From Oscillatoriaceae cyanobacterium Prado104 (GTDB lineage Bacteria > Cyanobacteriota > Cyanobacteriia > Cyanobacteriales > Microcoleaceae), in the NCBI GenBank assembly GCA_025454405.1, contig JALOON010000069.1:1-34608 (forward strand): a stretch of 34,608 nt of DNA, read 5' to 3'. Below, in pieces: positions 15,970-23,564 of the stretch. The first letter of the stretch is position 1, and the number at the start of each line of letters is the position of its first letter. The notes below the pieces were generated by a model, which was given only the letters and a program-made list of their open reading frames with translations, had not been told where the DNA came from and made no database searches. A program made the position numbers and the translations under genes.

Positions 15970-17124
15970 ATGGTCGTAGGCGAATTTAAACCAGGTTTAG
16001 AAGGTGTTCCCGCTACCTTGTCCAGCATTAGCTACGTCGATGGACAAAAAGGGGTGTTGGAATATCGCGGGATTAGCATTGAGGAACTGGCCATCAACAG
16101 CTCCTTCCTAGAAACTTCATATTTATTAATTTGGGGGGTACTTCCGACTAAAGAAGAACTAGAAGCCTTCGAGCACGAAATTCGGTATCACCGCCGGATC
16201 AAATATCGCATCCGGGACATGATGAAGTGCTTCCCCGAAAGAGGGCATCCTATGGACGCCCTGCAAGCTTCAGCAGCAGCATTGGGTCTGTTCTACTCCC
16301 GCAGGGCCTTACCCAATCAGGGATATATTAGAGAAGCAGTAGTGCGGTTGCTGGCTAAAATTCCGACAATGGTGGCAGCATTCCAGCAAATGCGGCGGGG
16401 AAATGACCCGGTGCGGCCGCGGGACGATTTGGACTATTCGGCTAACTTCCTTTACATGCTCAACGAGCAAGAGCCAGATCCGCTATTAGCTCAGATTTTT
16501 GACACTTGCTTGACTCTCCACGCCGAACATACGATCAATGCCTCAACATTTTCGGCAATGGTAACAGCTTCAACGCTGACAGACCCCTACGGGGTAATTG
16601 CTTCAGCAGTCGGCACTTTGGCCGGACCTCTCCACGGAGGAGCTAACGAAGAAGTAATTGAAATGTTGGAGCAAATTGCTTCGGTGGAAAACGTGCGGCC
16701 CTTTGTCGAGAAGTGCGTGGCTGACAAAGAAAAGATCATGGGCTTCGGCCACCGCGTTTACAAGGTGAAAGACCCGAGAGCGACAATTCTCCAAGAGTTA
16801 GCGGAAAAGTTGTTTCAAAACTTCGGTCATGACGATTATTACGACATTGCTCTGAAGTTGGAAGAAGTAGTGACAGAAAAACTGGGTCACAAAGGAATTT
16901 ATGCCAATGTAGATTTTTATTCCGGTTTGGTCTACCGCAAAATGGGAATTCCTACGGATTTGTTTACGCCGGTATTTGCCATTGCCCGCGTTGCCGGCTG
17001 GCTGGCTCACTGGAAAGAACAGCTCGAGGCAAACCGCATCTACCGACCCACTCAAATTTACACCGGGACTCACGGCGATCCTTACATACCGATCGAAAAA
17101 AGGTCGCTGTCGTCTAGCAAGTAG
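15970..17124 (+). CDS. gltA: Citrate synthase
   Basis: Condenses acetyl-CoA with oxaloacetate to citrate, feeding 2-oxoglutarate synthesis for nitrogen assimilation in cyanobacteria. The 384-residue protein is the short (dimeric/Gram-positive-like) form. The catalytic residues are in place: His222 in GPLHGGANE, His261 in MGFGHRVYK, and Asp315 in NVDFYSG; LHAEHTINAS is also present. It starts at an ATG with the family-typical N terminus VVGEFKPGLEGVPAT. It precedes ndhAIGE on the same strand but is separated by 528 bp containing an intrinsic terminator, so it is probably a separate transcription unit. Confidence 0.96.
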   Translation: MVVGEFKPGLEGVPATLSSISYVDGQKGVLEYRGISIEELAINSSFLETSYLLIWGVLPTKEELEAFEHEIRYHRRIKYRIRDMMKCFPERGHPMDALQASAAALGLFYSRRALPNQGYIREAVVRLLAKIPTMVAAFQQMRRGNDPVRPRDDLDYSANFLYMLNEQEPDPLLAQIFDTCLTLHAEHTINASTFSAMVTASTLTDPYGVIASAVGTLAGPLHGGANEEVIEMLEQIASVENVRPFVEKCVADKEKIMGFGHRVYKVKDPRATILQELAEKLFQNFGHDDYYDIALKLEEVVTEKLGHKGIYANVDFYSGLVYRKMGIPTDLFTPVFAIARVAGWLAHWKEQLEANRIYRPTQIYTGTHGDPYIPIEKRSLSSSK

Positions 17125-17189
17125 CAGCTAGGAAGCTGAACCAAAGCAAGCTCGGTCTCAGCAAGCCAAATTAAATTTGTCCTGCACGC

Positions 17190-17376
17190 TGACGGTACAA
17201 ATTCTGCCTTCAGATTCCCGTGCTTTCAGGCTTCTACCTTCCCTTAAAGCAGGCTGACAAGTGGGCGTGCTGGGTTCCACCCCCCTTGTAGTCTGCGTTG
17301 TTAGTTGGCGACAATCACCATAAGTGACGATTTTCAGGAACTCCGGTCCTCAGGCTTGCGGGTCTGAGGTTTTTTA
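17190..17376 (+). ncRNA. Candidate structured non-coding RNA (or gltA 3' RNA) between gltA and ndhA
   Basis: A non-coding stretch with strong secondary structure. GCAGGCTGACAAG (17249-17261) and CTTGTAGTCTGC (17285-17296) form a twelve-base-pair stem with a single bulged G and one G-U pair; it encloses a G/C-rich inner hairpin (CTGGG-ttcca-CCC). TCAC-cataa-GTGA forms a further hairpin near 17316-17328. The segment ends in an intrinsic terminator at 17348-17376. Size and layout would fit a small RNA such as 6S, or a leader, but I cannot recognise a family with confidence. The 5' end is a guess. Confidence 0.45.
17348..17376 (+). terminator. Intrinsic terminator upstream of ndhA
   Basis: CCTCAG (17348-17353) pairs with CTGAGG (17364-17369) around a ten-base loop, followed by TTTTTTATT. 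It ends the structured RNA candidate or the gltA message and separates it from the ndh unit. Confidence 0.8.
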
Positions 17377-17561
17377 TTGCCAGCTTAGATCGAATTCAGG
17401 TTGTTAACTCCGATCGAGCCAGAGGCAGAAAGCGCCAGAGGGGGAGACTAGATGCTTAAGTCCACATATATTAACCATCCTGCGCGATCGCATAAATATA
17501 ATTTCACCCAGTTCCTGCGTTCTTGGGGCGTTTCTGGCGATATACTAATAGGCGGTAAAGC

Positions 17562-17618
17562 ATGAAAAAACTTTACATAACCCCCGAAAATCAGCCTTCT
17601 CCAGTTAAAGAAGGGTGA
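17562..17618 (+). CDS. Possible 18-codon upstream ORF before ndhA
   Basis: ATG at 17562 preceded by AGGCGG, encoding MKKLYITPENQPSPVKEG and a TGA, 35 bp before the ndhA start. Coding status rests only on the ribosome-binding-site-like sequence; it may be chance. Confidence 0.2.
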   Translation: MKKLYITPENQPSPVKEG

Positions 17619-17652
17619 AAAAATATATGCGCTCCCTCAAAAGCCGGACACA

Positions 17653-18771
17653 ATGAACCCAGGAATTGACTTACAAGGAAGTTTCGTAAGAACCCTAATT
17701 GATGTGGGCTTACCCGCTGACATCGCTAAAGTGCTTTGGCTGCCACTGCCGATGTTGCTGATGATCGTCGGTGCTGTATTCGGGGTACTAACTAGCGTCT
17801 GGCTGGAACGGAAAATTTCTGCCGCCGCCCAACAGCGGATCGGCCCGGAATTCATCGGCCCTCTAGGAGTGCTAGCACCCGTTGCCGACGGTCTGAAGCT
17901 GGTATTCAAAGAAGATATTGTACCGGCAAAAGCAGACCCCCTGCTGTTCACCCTCGGGCCGGTAATCGTAGTGATTCCAGTGTTTCTGTCCTACCTGATC
18001 GTACCCTTCGGACAGAATATGCTGATTGCCGATATCGGAACAGCCATTTTTTTGTGGATTGCCCTCTCTAGCATTCAGCCGATCGGCCTGCTGATGTCGG
18101 GTTATGCTTCTAATAACAAATACGCTCTCCTCGGCGGACTCAGAGCGGCCGCTCAATCCCTCAGCTACGAAATTCCCCTAGCTTTAGCAGTATTGGCTGT
18201 CGCGATGATGTCCAACAGCCTCAGCACGATCGATATCGTACACCAGCAAACAGGTTACGGCATTCTCGGCTGGAATATCTGGCGGCAGCCTGCTGGTTTC
18301 CTGATTTTCTGGATCTCAGCGCTGGCAGAATGCGAACGCTTGCCCTTTGACCTCCCGGAAGCGGAAGAAGAACTGGTAGCAGGATATCAAACCGAGTATA
18401 CAGGCATGAAATTTGCTCTGTACTACATTGCTTCCTATGTCAACCTCGTGCTTTCTTGCCTGTTAGTCGCCGTTTTGTACTTGGGTGGCTGGGAGTCCCC
18501 GATTCCCGTCGAGACGGTGACAAATGCCTTGGGATTGAGCGAAACGACTCCGTGGTTGCAGGTAATTACCGGTATGCTGGGCATTACCATGACCATGCTC
18601 AAAGCCTACTTTTTCCTGTTTTTGGCTGTACTGCTGCGCTGGACTTTGCCACGAGTTCGGATCGACCAATTGCTAAATTTGGGATGGAAGTTTTTACTTC
18701 CTGTTGCTCTTGTTAATCTGCTGTTGACCGCAGCTTTGAAGCTGGCTTTTCCCTTTGCTTTTGGCGGTTAA
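17653..18771 (+). CDS. ndhA: NAD(P)H-quinone oxidoreductase subunit 1 (NdhA)
   Basis: Membrane subunit of the thylakoid NDH-1 complex, homologous to NuoH; it forms the quinone chamber next to the peripheral arm and takes part in respiratory and cyclic electron flow. The 372-residue protein has about eight membrane helices, the conserved ERKISAAAQQRIGPEFIGP early loop, and the acidic loop ALAECERLPFDLPEAEEELV with EYTGMKFALYYIA that lines the quinone site. It is the first gene of ndhA-I-G-E, all in the same direction. The ATG at 17653 has weak ribosome-binding-site support but matches the family N terminus (MNPGIDLQ). Confidence 0.97.
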   Translation: MNPGIDLQGSFVRTLIDVGLPADIAKVLWLPLPMLLMIVGAVFGVLTSVWLERKISAAAQQRIGPEFIGPLGVLAPVADGLKLVFKEDIVPAKADPLLFTLGPVIVVIPVFLSYLIVPFGQNMLIADIGTAIFLWIALSSIQPIGLLMSGYASNNKYALLGGLRAAAQSLSYEIPLALAVLAVAMMSNSLSTIDIVHQQTGYGILGWNIWRQPAGFLIFWISALAECERLPFDLPEAEEELVAGYQTEYTGMKFALYYIASYVNLVLSCLLVAVLYLGGWESPIPVETVTNALGLSETTPWLQVITGMLGITMTMLKAYFFLFLAVLLRWTLPRVRIDQLLNLGWKFLLPVALVNLLLTAALKLAFPFAFGG

Positions 18772-18818
18772 TTTATAATAGGTAACGGTTCAAAGTTTTG
18801 AATTTTGAGTTTTGAGTT

Positions 18819-18855
18819 TTGAATTAACCCCTTAATAAATTAAAGGGATTGAAAC
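18819..18855 (+). repeat. Solitary 37-nt CRISPR-repeat-like sequence in the ndhA-ndhI gap
   Basis: The 37 nt from 18819 to 18855 end in AGGGATTGAAAC, the 3' end shared by many cyanobacterial 37-nt CRISPR repeats, and contain the partial inverted repeat CCCTTAAT/ATTAAAGGG. There is only one copy, no spacer-repeat periodicity and no cas gene. Just upstream are TTTTGAG-type heptamers (18797-18820). It may be a chance match or a relic single repeat. Confidence 0.35.
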
Positions 18856-18995
18856 AAGGAAGCTCTTAAAAATCCTGAAAAATTCAAAATTTAAAATTCA
18901 TAACTGGGCGTCAGCGGTGATGTAGCATCGAAGCTGCCAACCTATTACCTATTATCAATTAGCAATTAAAAACTCGAATACAGAGAGAGAACACA

Positions 18996-19583
18996 ATGTT
19001 AAAATTCCTCAATCAAGTAGGCGAATACGCCAAAGAAACCGTTCAAGCTGCTAAGTATATCGGCCAAGGGCTGTCCGTTACCTTTGACCACATGAGACGC
19101 CGCCCGATTACCGTACAGTACCCTTACGAGAAATTAATCCCTTCGGAACGTTTTCGGGGCAGAATTCACTTTGAATTTGACAAGTGCATCTCCTGCGAAG
19201 TGTGCGTTCGGGTGTGTCCGATCAATTTGCCCGTGGTGGATTGGGAATTTAACAAAGAAACTAAGAAGAAACAGCTCAAGCACTACAGTATAGACTTCGG
19301 CGTGTGTATCTTCTGCGGCAACTGCGTGGAATATTGCCCGACTAATTGTTTGTCGATGACAGAAGAGTACGAATTAGCCGCTTACGAACGCCACGAATTG
19401 AACTATGACAACGTGGCTTTGGGACGCTTACCTTACAAGGTTTCAGATGACCCAATGGTGACTCCGTTGAGGGAATTTGCTTATTTGCCGAAAGGTGTTG
19501 ACGACCCTCATGAATTGCCCAGCGATGCCCGTCGCGCCGGTTTGCGTCCTGAAGAAATTCTGGAAAAACAGGCAAACAATTGA
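18996..19583 (+). CDS. ndhI: NAD(P)H-quinone oxidoreductase subunit I (NdhI), 2x[4Fe-4S]
   Basis: Iron-sulphur subunit of the NDH-1 connecting arm (NuoI homologue) that passes electrons towards the quinone. The 195-residue protein holds two ferredoxin motifs: Cys64, 67, 70 and 74 (CISCEVCVRVCP) and Cys104, 107, 110 and 114 (CIFCGNCVEYCP). The N terminus (MLKFLNQVGEYAKETVQAA) is an amphipathic membrane-associated helix as in other cyanobacteria. The ATG at 18996 has a GAGAGA sequence just upstream. It follows ndhA after 224 bp of repeat-rich sequence. Confidence 0.97.
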   Translation: MLKFLNQVGEYAKETVQAAKYIGQGLSVTFDHMRRRPITVQYPYEKLIPSERFRGRIHFEFDKCISCEVCVRVCPINLPVVDWEFNKETKKKQLKHYSIDFGVCIFCGNCVEYCPTNCLSMTEEYELAAYERHELNYDNVALGRLPYKVSDDPMVTPLREFAYLPKGVDDPHELPSDARRAGLRPEEILEKQANN

Positions 19584-19670
19584 GAGTTGAGAGTTGAAAC
19601 CCAAAGTTTTTAGACCTGCTACAGTTGACCGCTTTCCAGTAAAGCTTTTAAACTGTTGACAGATGACAAC

Positions 19671-19695
19671 TATCAACTATCAACTATCAACTATT
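19671..19695. repeat. TATCAAC tandem heptamers in the ndhI-ndhG gap
   Basis: About three and a half copies of TATCAAC lie 34-58 bp upstream of the ndhG start. Same unit as the run at 7328-7382. Confidence 0.8.
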
Positions 19696-19728
19696 CCCCG
19701 ATTACCAATTACCAAAGGCTGAAAAATT

Positions 19729-20352
19729 GTGAATCTAGCTGAAGGAGTTCAAGTTGTTTCATTTGGCATCCTAGCCGTAATGATGATTGGAGGAGCACTG
19801 GGAGTGGTGCTGTTTTCAAACATCGTTTACTCGGCTTTTTTGCTGTGCGCTGTATTTACTAGCATTGCTGGTATGTACCTATTGCTGAATGCTGATTTTG
19901 TCGCAGCAGCACAGGTTTTGATTTATGTTGGCGCGGTGAATGTCTTGATTTTGTTTGCCATCATGTTGGTGAACAAGCGAGAAGATTTCCGCGCTATTTC
20001 CAATGCTTGGGTGCGTCAGGTAGCAACAGCTTTGGTTTGTGCGGGTTTGTTTGCACTTTTGGGCACGATGGTAGTATCTACTCCGTGGTCGATCTCGACA
20101 GCTACAGGAGTACCTGCAGAAAGTTCGATCGTGACGATCGGCAAGCATTTCTTCACCGATTTTTTGCTACCTTTTGAGCTAGCATCGGTGTTTTTGTTGA
20201 TGGCAATGGTAGGGGCGATCGTGTTAGCCCGCCGCGATTACTTACCTGATGAACTGTCGGCTCAAAGAATGGAAACACCTGCTTTTAGCTTGCCGGAAAG
20301 ACCCCGTGAATTGGTGTCTGCTGGGGATGCTAATTCACCGGAATCTAGGTAA
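19729..20352 (+). CDS. ndhG: NAD(P)H-quinone oxidoreductase subunit 6 (NdhG)
   Basis: Membrane subunit of NDH-1 (NuoJ homologue) with about five membrane helices in its first 180 residues. The conserved middle part LLNADFVAAAQVLIYVGAVN followed by VLILFAIMLVNKRED is clear, including the helix break expected at the pi-bulge of NuoJ/ND6. The C-terminal tail (about 175-207) is hydrophilic and proline/serine-rich. The start is a GTG at 19729, preceded by AAAGGCTG; it gives the family N terminus MNLAEGVQVVSF. The stop is followed by a decayed family A palindrome. Confidence 0.96.
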   Translation: MNLAEGVQVVSFGILAVMMIGGALGVVLFSNIVYSAFLLCAVFTSIAGMYLLLNADFVAAAQVLIYVGAVNVLILFAIMLVNKREDFRAISNAWVRQVATALVCAGLFALLGTMVVSTPWSISTATGVPAESSIVTIGKHFFTDFLLPFELASVFLLMAMVGAIVLARRDYLPDELSAQRMETPAFSLPERPRELVSAGDANSPESR

Positions 20353-20385
20353 TATCCTGTCCGGTAATCTAACTACGATCTGTCT

Positions 20386-20454
20386 GTTTGTAGTAAGGAA
20401 TTCAGTCCTCTCTTTGGTGGATTATTCATCGAGACTCAAACCCTAACTGCAAAC
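20386..20454. repeat. Decayed copy of palindromic repeat family A
   Basis: It begins GTTTGTAGTAAGGA-TTCAGTCC and ends ACTGCAAAC, matching the outer arms of the 13.1-kb copies, while the inner right arm has lost its match. Lies between ndhG and ndhE. Confidence 0.6.
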
Positions 20455-20566
20455 AAATTTCGCTGTCAGTAATTAGTACCGGACAAGATATGATATTTTT
20501 GTAATAATTCCGCAGTTATCTGTCGGTTTTGTAGTAACTTAGCTCGATCGAGAATGGGAAAAATTT

Positions 20567-20878
20567 ATGCAACTGCAACTTCAGTATTTTCTGTTATTAG
20601 CTGCCGCGCTGTTTTGCATCGGTATTTACGGTTTGATTACCAGCCGCAATGCCGTGCGCGTCTTGATGTCGATCGAATTGATGCTGAATGCCGTCAATCT
20701 CAATCTGATGGGTTTTTCTAATTTTCTCGATCCGGTACAAGTTAAAGGTCAAGTATTTACTGTGTTTGTAGTTACCGTTGCTGCTGCTGAAGCTGCTGTT
20801 GGTTTGGCGATCGTACTGGCAATTTACCGCAACCGCAATACAGTAGATATGGAAGAGTTTAATTTGCTGAAGTGGTAA
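20567..20878 (+). CDS. ndhE: NAD(P)H-quinone oxidoreductase subunit 4L (NdhE)
   Basis: Small membrane subunit of NDH-1 (NuoK homologue), 103 residues with three helices. The conserved SIELMLNAVNLNLMGFSNFLD near residue 35 carries the buried glutamate of the proton path, and AAAEAAVGLAIVLAIYRNR carries the second one in helix 3. It ends the ndhAIGE unit. The ATG at 20567 follows GGGAAAAATTT; spacing to ndhG is 214 bp, wide for this gene pair. Confidence 0.97.
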   Translation: MQLQLQYFLLLAAALFCIGIYGLITSRNAVRVLMSIELMLNAVNLNLMGFSNFLDPVQVKGQVFTVFVVTVAAAEAAVGLAIVLAIYRNRNTVDMEEFNLLKW

Positions 20879-20880
20879 TT

Positions 20881-20927
20881 AGTCATTAGTCATCAGTCAC
20901 ATTAGTCATCAGTCATTAGTCATTAGC
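20881..20927. repeat. TCATTAG/TCATCAG tandem repeats after ndhE
   Basis: Six to seven imperfect heptamers directly follow the ndhE stop; same unit family as 4747-4785. The rest of the 20879-21092 gap shows no gene. Confidence 0.75.
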
Positions 20928-21092
20928 GAAGATCGAGGCAAAGACTAAAGGCATTGGTAGATTTTAGCCTTTCTCAGGTTTTTGAGAAACCAAGGTTGAA
21001 AATCCCGACATTCACAGCATCTCCTGTACCTAATACTGCTGAAAAAGGCTATATATATTGTGAAATGCCAACTAATGACTGCTGGCTAATAA

Positions 21093-21449
21093 CTAATGAC
21101 TCCTGGTAATTTCGAGAGTGATTTTGCCGCCGAAATCGGGAATGGGGGCAGCAGGTTTTGATAGTTTTACTTTGACTTGTTCGATCGGAGACTGCTTTAA
21201 TATAGCTTCGGCGATCGCATCCACCAGCCTTTCGATTAATAAATACTTAGAGTTTTTAACTAGATCTTGTACCAAACTAATTGTACTCCGATAATCCAAA
21301 GTGTGTTCGATATCGTCACTTTTTCCAGCTTTCGATAAATCCAGCCAGAGAGTGACATCCACTTCAAACCACTGCCCCAAAACTTGTTCTTCCGGCAGAT
21401 AGCCCGTGTATCCGTAGCAGCGAATCCCTGTAAGTTGAATTGAATCCAT
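21093..21449 (-). CDS. folB: Dihydroneopterin aldolase
   Basis: Catalyses retro-aldol cleavage of 7,8-dihydroneopterin to 6-hydroxymethyl-dihydropterin in folate synthesis. The 118-residue protein begins MDSIQLTGIRCYGYTGYLPEE with the family pattern (GxxxxGxxGxxxxE), has VDVTLWLDL, and ends with KLSKPAAPIPDFGGKITLEI, whose lysine is the expected active-site residue. The gene is convergent with ndhE and divergent from nothing close; the kinase gene upstream is on the same strand 127 bp away. Confidence 0.92.
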   Translation of the reverse strand: MDSIQLTGIRCYGYTGYLPEEQVLGQWFEVDVTLWLDLSKAGKSDDIEHTLDYRSTISLVQDLVKNSKYLLIERLVDAIAEAILKQSPIEQVKVKLSKPAAPIPDFGGKITLEITRSH

Positions 21450-21576
21450 TTTCCAATAAACTAAAAATTAAGTTTCCTGCAAAACCGCCCCAAACAAAAT
21501 CCCCTTCTTCTCTCTTTACTCTCCCCTCTGCGCCCTCTGCGCCCTTTGCGGTAAATAAACTTTTATTCTATCTCAT

Positions 21577-22929
21577 TCACAGCCGTTCCCCTTTTTCTAA
21601 CCGATCGAGCAAATCTTCAGCAACTTTATACCATTTTTCCCGGATTGCTGCATCTTCCGGCTGTTCTGTCAAGCTACGCCCTTGCAATTCTGGGTACTTA
21701 TTGTAAAATAATTCATCAACTTTTTGATAAAAAATATCTCTGTCAATATCGAGATTTTTGCGGCGGCTGCCTATTTTCTCTTGCCTAGCTATCTCTGCAT
21801 CTAAAGACGGCGAACCTGGCTGCTGCGGGAGTTCCGGTAATTTAGGGAGACTAAAACCCGATTTAACAATATTAAAAGCTAATATTCCTGGCAACAAAAC
21901 CACGCTCAAACTCGCTACAGCTTTCCACTTAACTAACTTGAAACGGTTGCCGGTGTGATTAATAGCTTGATGGTTGCGCGTGGCGGGAGGATTGTTGCTG
22001 CTAGCGTTTTGAGGGGTGGATTGGAAAGGGCGGCCGACAAAGTTTACCGTCACGATTTGCGAAAGCATGCTGCTAATTTGCGAAAGTTTGGGGTCTTTCA
22101 GTGCTGCGCGAACTTCTTTAGCCGATTGGTAGCGATCGCGCGACTGTTCTGCTAGCATTTTATCCAAAACTGAGCCGAGATTTTGACTGATTTGCACGCG
22201 CGATCGCCAGTCCCAAGTTTTGCTATTGCTGTCGTACAATTTCTGCGGCTTTTTCCCGGTTAGCAACACCAAAACCGTCACGGCTAAAGCGTACAAATCG
22301 CTGGCGACAGACACTTTTCCCAGCCGCATTTGTTCTGGTGGCGAATAACCCTGTTTGCCGATCGCGGTATCCTGCCGCGCGCTAAACTGATAGGCAGCAT
22401 TTGCTGCTATTTGTTTGACAGAACCGAAGTCTATTAAAAATGGCAGTTTGTCAGCATTATTTTGAATTATGTTATCTGGGGAAATATCCCGATGAATTAA
22501 ATTTTGAGCATGAATGTATTCTAAAACTGGTAAAATCTGCAACAACAGTTGAGTGGCTTCGGCTTCGCTAAAGTTTTTTCCTTGCTGCTGGCGCGCTATC
22601 AATATTTCTTCGTAAGTTGGACCTTCTATGTAATCTTGCACTAAAAATAAAGATCTGCTTCCATCTAAATCTGTCCGCAGCAATTCTCGAAATCGCGGGA
22701 TTTGAGGGTGTTTTAGTTGGTAAAGCATACTCGCTTCGCGATCGAACAATTCTTCTGCTTTCGTGCTTTGCACTACCGGGGAAAATTCTTTGAGCACGCA
22801 GCGTTCGCTGTAGCGGTTGATGTCTTCTGCGAGGTAAGTTCGACCGAAGCCGCCGCGCCCTAATTCGCGAACGATGCGGTAGCGTTTTTCAAGTGTTGAA
22901 CCGGGGGCAAGGAGGGAAGAGTTAGACAT
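21577..22929 (-). CDS. Hanks-type serine/threonine protein kinase with single membrane segment
   Basis: A 450-residue eukaryotic-type kinase. Counting from the ATG at 22929: glycine loop GRGGFGRTY (24-32), ATP-binding Lys47 in CVLKEF, catalytic loop LIHRDISPDNI with Asp148, and DFG at 167-169. Subdomain VIII reads GYSPPEQMRLGKVS. After the kinase domain (to about residue 270) come a Ser/Asn/Pro linker, one membrane helix (SLSVVLLPGILAFNIV, near 345) and a short outer domain of about 90 residues that I cannot name. The extracellular part may sense a signal. A TTG at 22938 could add three residues. No substrate gene is evident nearby. Confidence 0.92.
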   Translation of the reverse strand: MSNSSLLAPGSTLEKRYRIVRELGRGGFGRTYLAEDINRYSERCVLKEFSPVVQSTKAEELFDREASMLYQLKHPQIPRFRELLRTDLDGSRSLFLVQDYIEGPTYEEILIARQQQGKNFSEAEATQLLLQILPVLEYIHAQNLIHRDISPDNIIQNNADKLPFLIDFGSVKQIAANAAYQFSARQDTAIGKQGYSPPEQMRLGKVSVASDLYALAVTVLVLLTGKKPQKLYDSNSKTWDWRSRVQISQNLGSVLDKMLAEQSRDRYQSAKEVRAALKDPKLSQISSMLSQIVTVNFVGRPFQSTPQNASSNNPPATRNHQAINHTGNRFKLVKWKAVASLSVVLLPGILAFNIVKSGFSLPKLPELPQQPGSPSLDAEIARQEKIGSRRKNLDIDRDIFYQKVDELFYNKYPELQGRSLTEQPEDAAIREKWYKVAEDLLDRLEKGERL

Positions 22930-23144
22930 ATACGACAACTGAAAATTCTTCGAGTTGCGAAGCGTGCCAAAAATTATCAGAAATTATAAGACTTTACGAG
23001 TTCTCTTGTCTAGGAACCGGATTTTTAACTTCGATTGAGGGTGTAAAATAGTCTTTGATTTTTTGATTTTTATAAATCAAAAAAAACAACCAAAATTTTT
23101 AGCCTCTGCTTGACTTTTTTCAGATTTTTATTGTATATTATTAA

Positions 23145-23192
23145 ATAATGGGAATAGTTGCTTTTGTATTTTCAAGCAACCACTCCCATTAT
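23145..23192. repeat. Interrupted long hairpin upstream of the LapA-like gene
   Basis: ATAATGGGA (23145-23153) pairs with TCCCATTAT (23184-23192) and GTTGCTT (23157-23163) with AAGCAAC (23174-23180), separated by a 3x3 internal loop. It ends 44 bp before the LapA-like ATG and lies in the divergent promoter region shared with the kinase gene. Confidence 0.6.
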
Positions 23193-23236
23193 GAAACTAA
23201 TAATATCAGTTAAGTTGCGAGCTTGTCAACTGTTTT

Positions 23237-23527
23237 ATGAAAACAATTCCTCTGCTGGGCATCAGTTTTTTAGTAGCAATTTGGGCAAGCGCGATCGGCA
23301 TTCTCTCAGTGCAAAACGCAATGCCAGTCTCTTTAAACCTTTTGTTTTTGAAATCGATACAAATGCCGATCGGGGTAGTGTTGGCACTTGGCTTGAGTGC
23401 GGGAACGCTTGCCGGAGCCGTACTGCAACCGCTATGGAGCCTTTCAGATTCCCCTAGTTCGCGCCGCCCTCAATTTCGGGCAGATAGAGCAGAACCGGAC
23501 GACGCCGAACGCCCAGAAGAAATATAG
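23237..23527 (+). CDS. LapA-like (DUF1049) small membrane protein
   Basis: A 96-residue protein with two membrane helices: residues about 5-24 (LLGISFLVAIWASAIGILSV) and 41-63 (MPIGVVLALGLSAGTLAGAV). The QNAMPVSLNLLF segment between them matches the short beta-hairpin of DUF1049/LapA proteins. The tail is charged (RADRAEPDDAERPEE). E. coli LapA takes part in lipopolysaccharide assembly with LapB; a role here is not shown. The ATG at 23237 is chosen because it places the first helix correctly. Confidence 0.8.
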   Translation: MKTIPLLGISFLVAIWASAIGILSVQNAMPVSLNLLFLKSIQMPIGVVLALGLSAGTLAGAVLQPLWSLSDSPSSRRPQFRADRAEPDDAERPEEI

Positions 23528-23564
23528 GTAGTCCTCGATCGGTAGTCCTAGAAAACAATTTAAG

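Noticed and set aside
18780..18900. CRISPR array in the ndhA-ndhI gap
   Set aside because: Only one repeat-like unit is present; no second copy at a 70-75 nt spacing and no cas genes in the window. Kept only as a solitary element.
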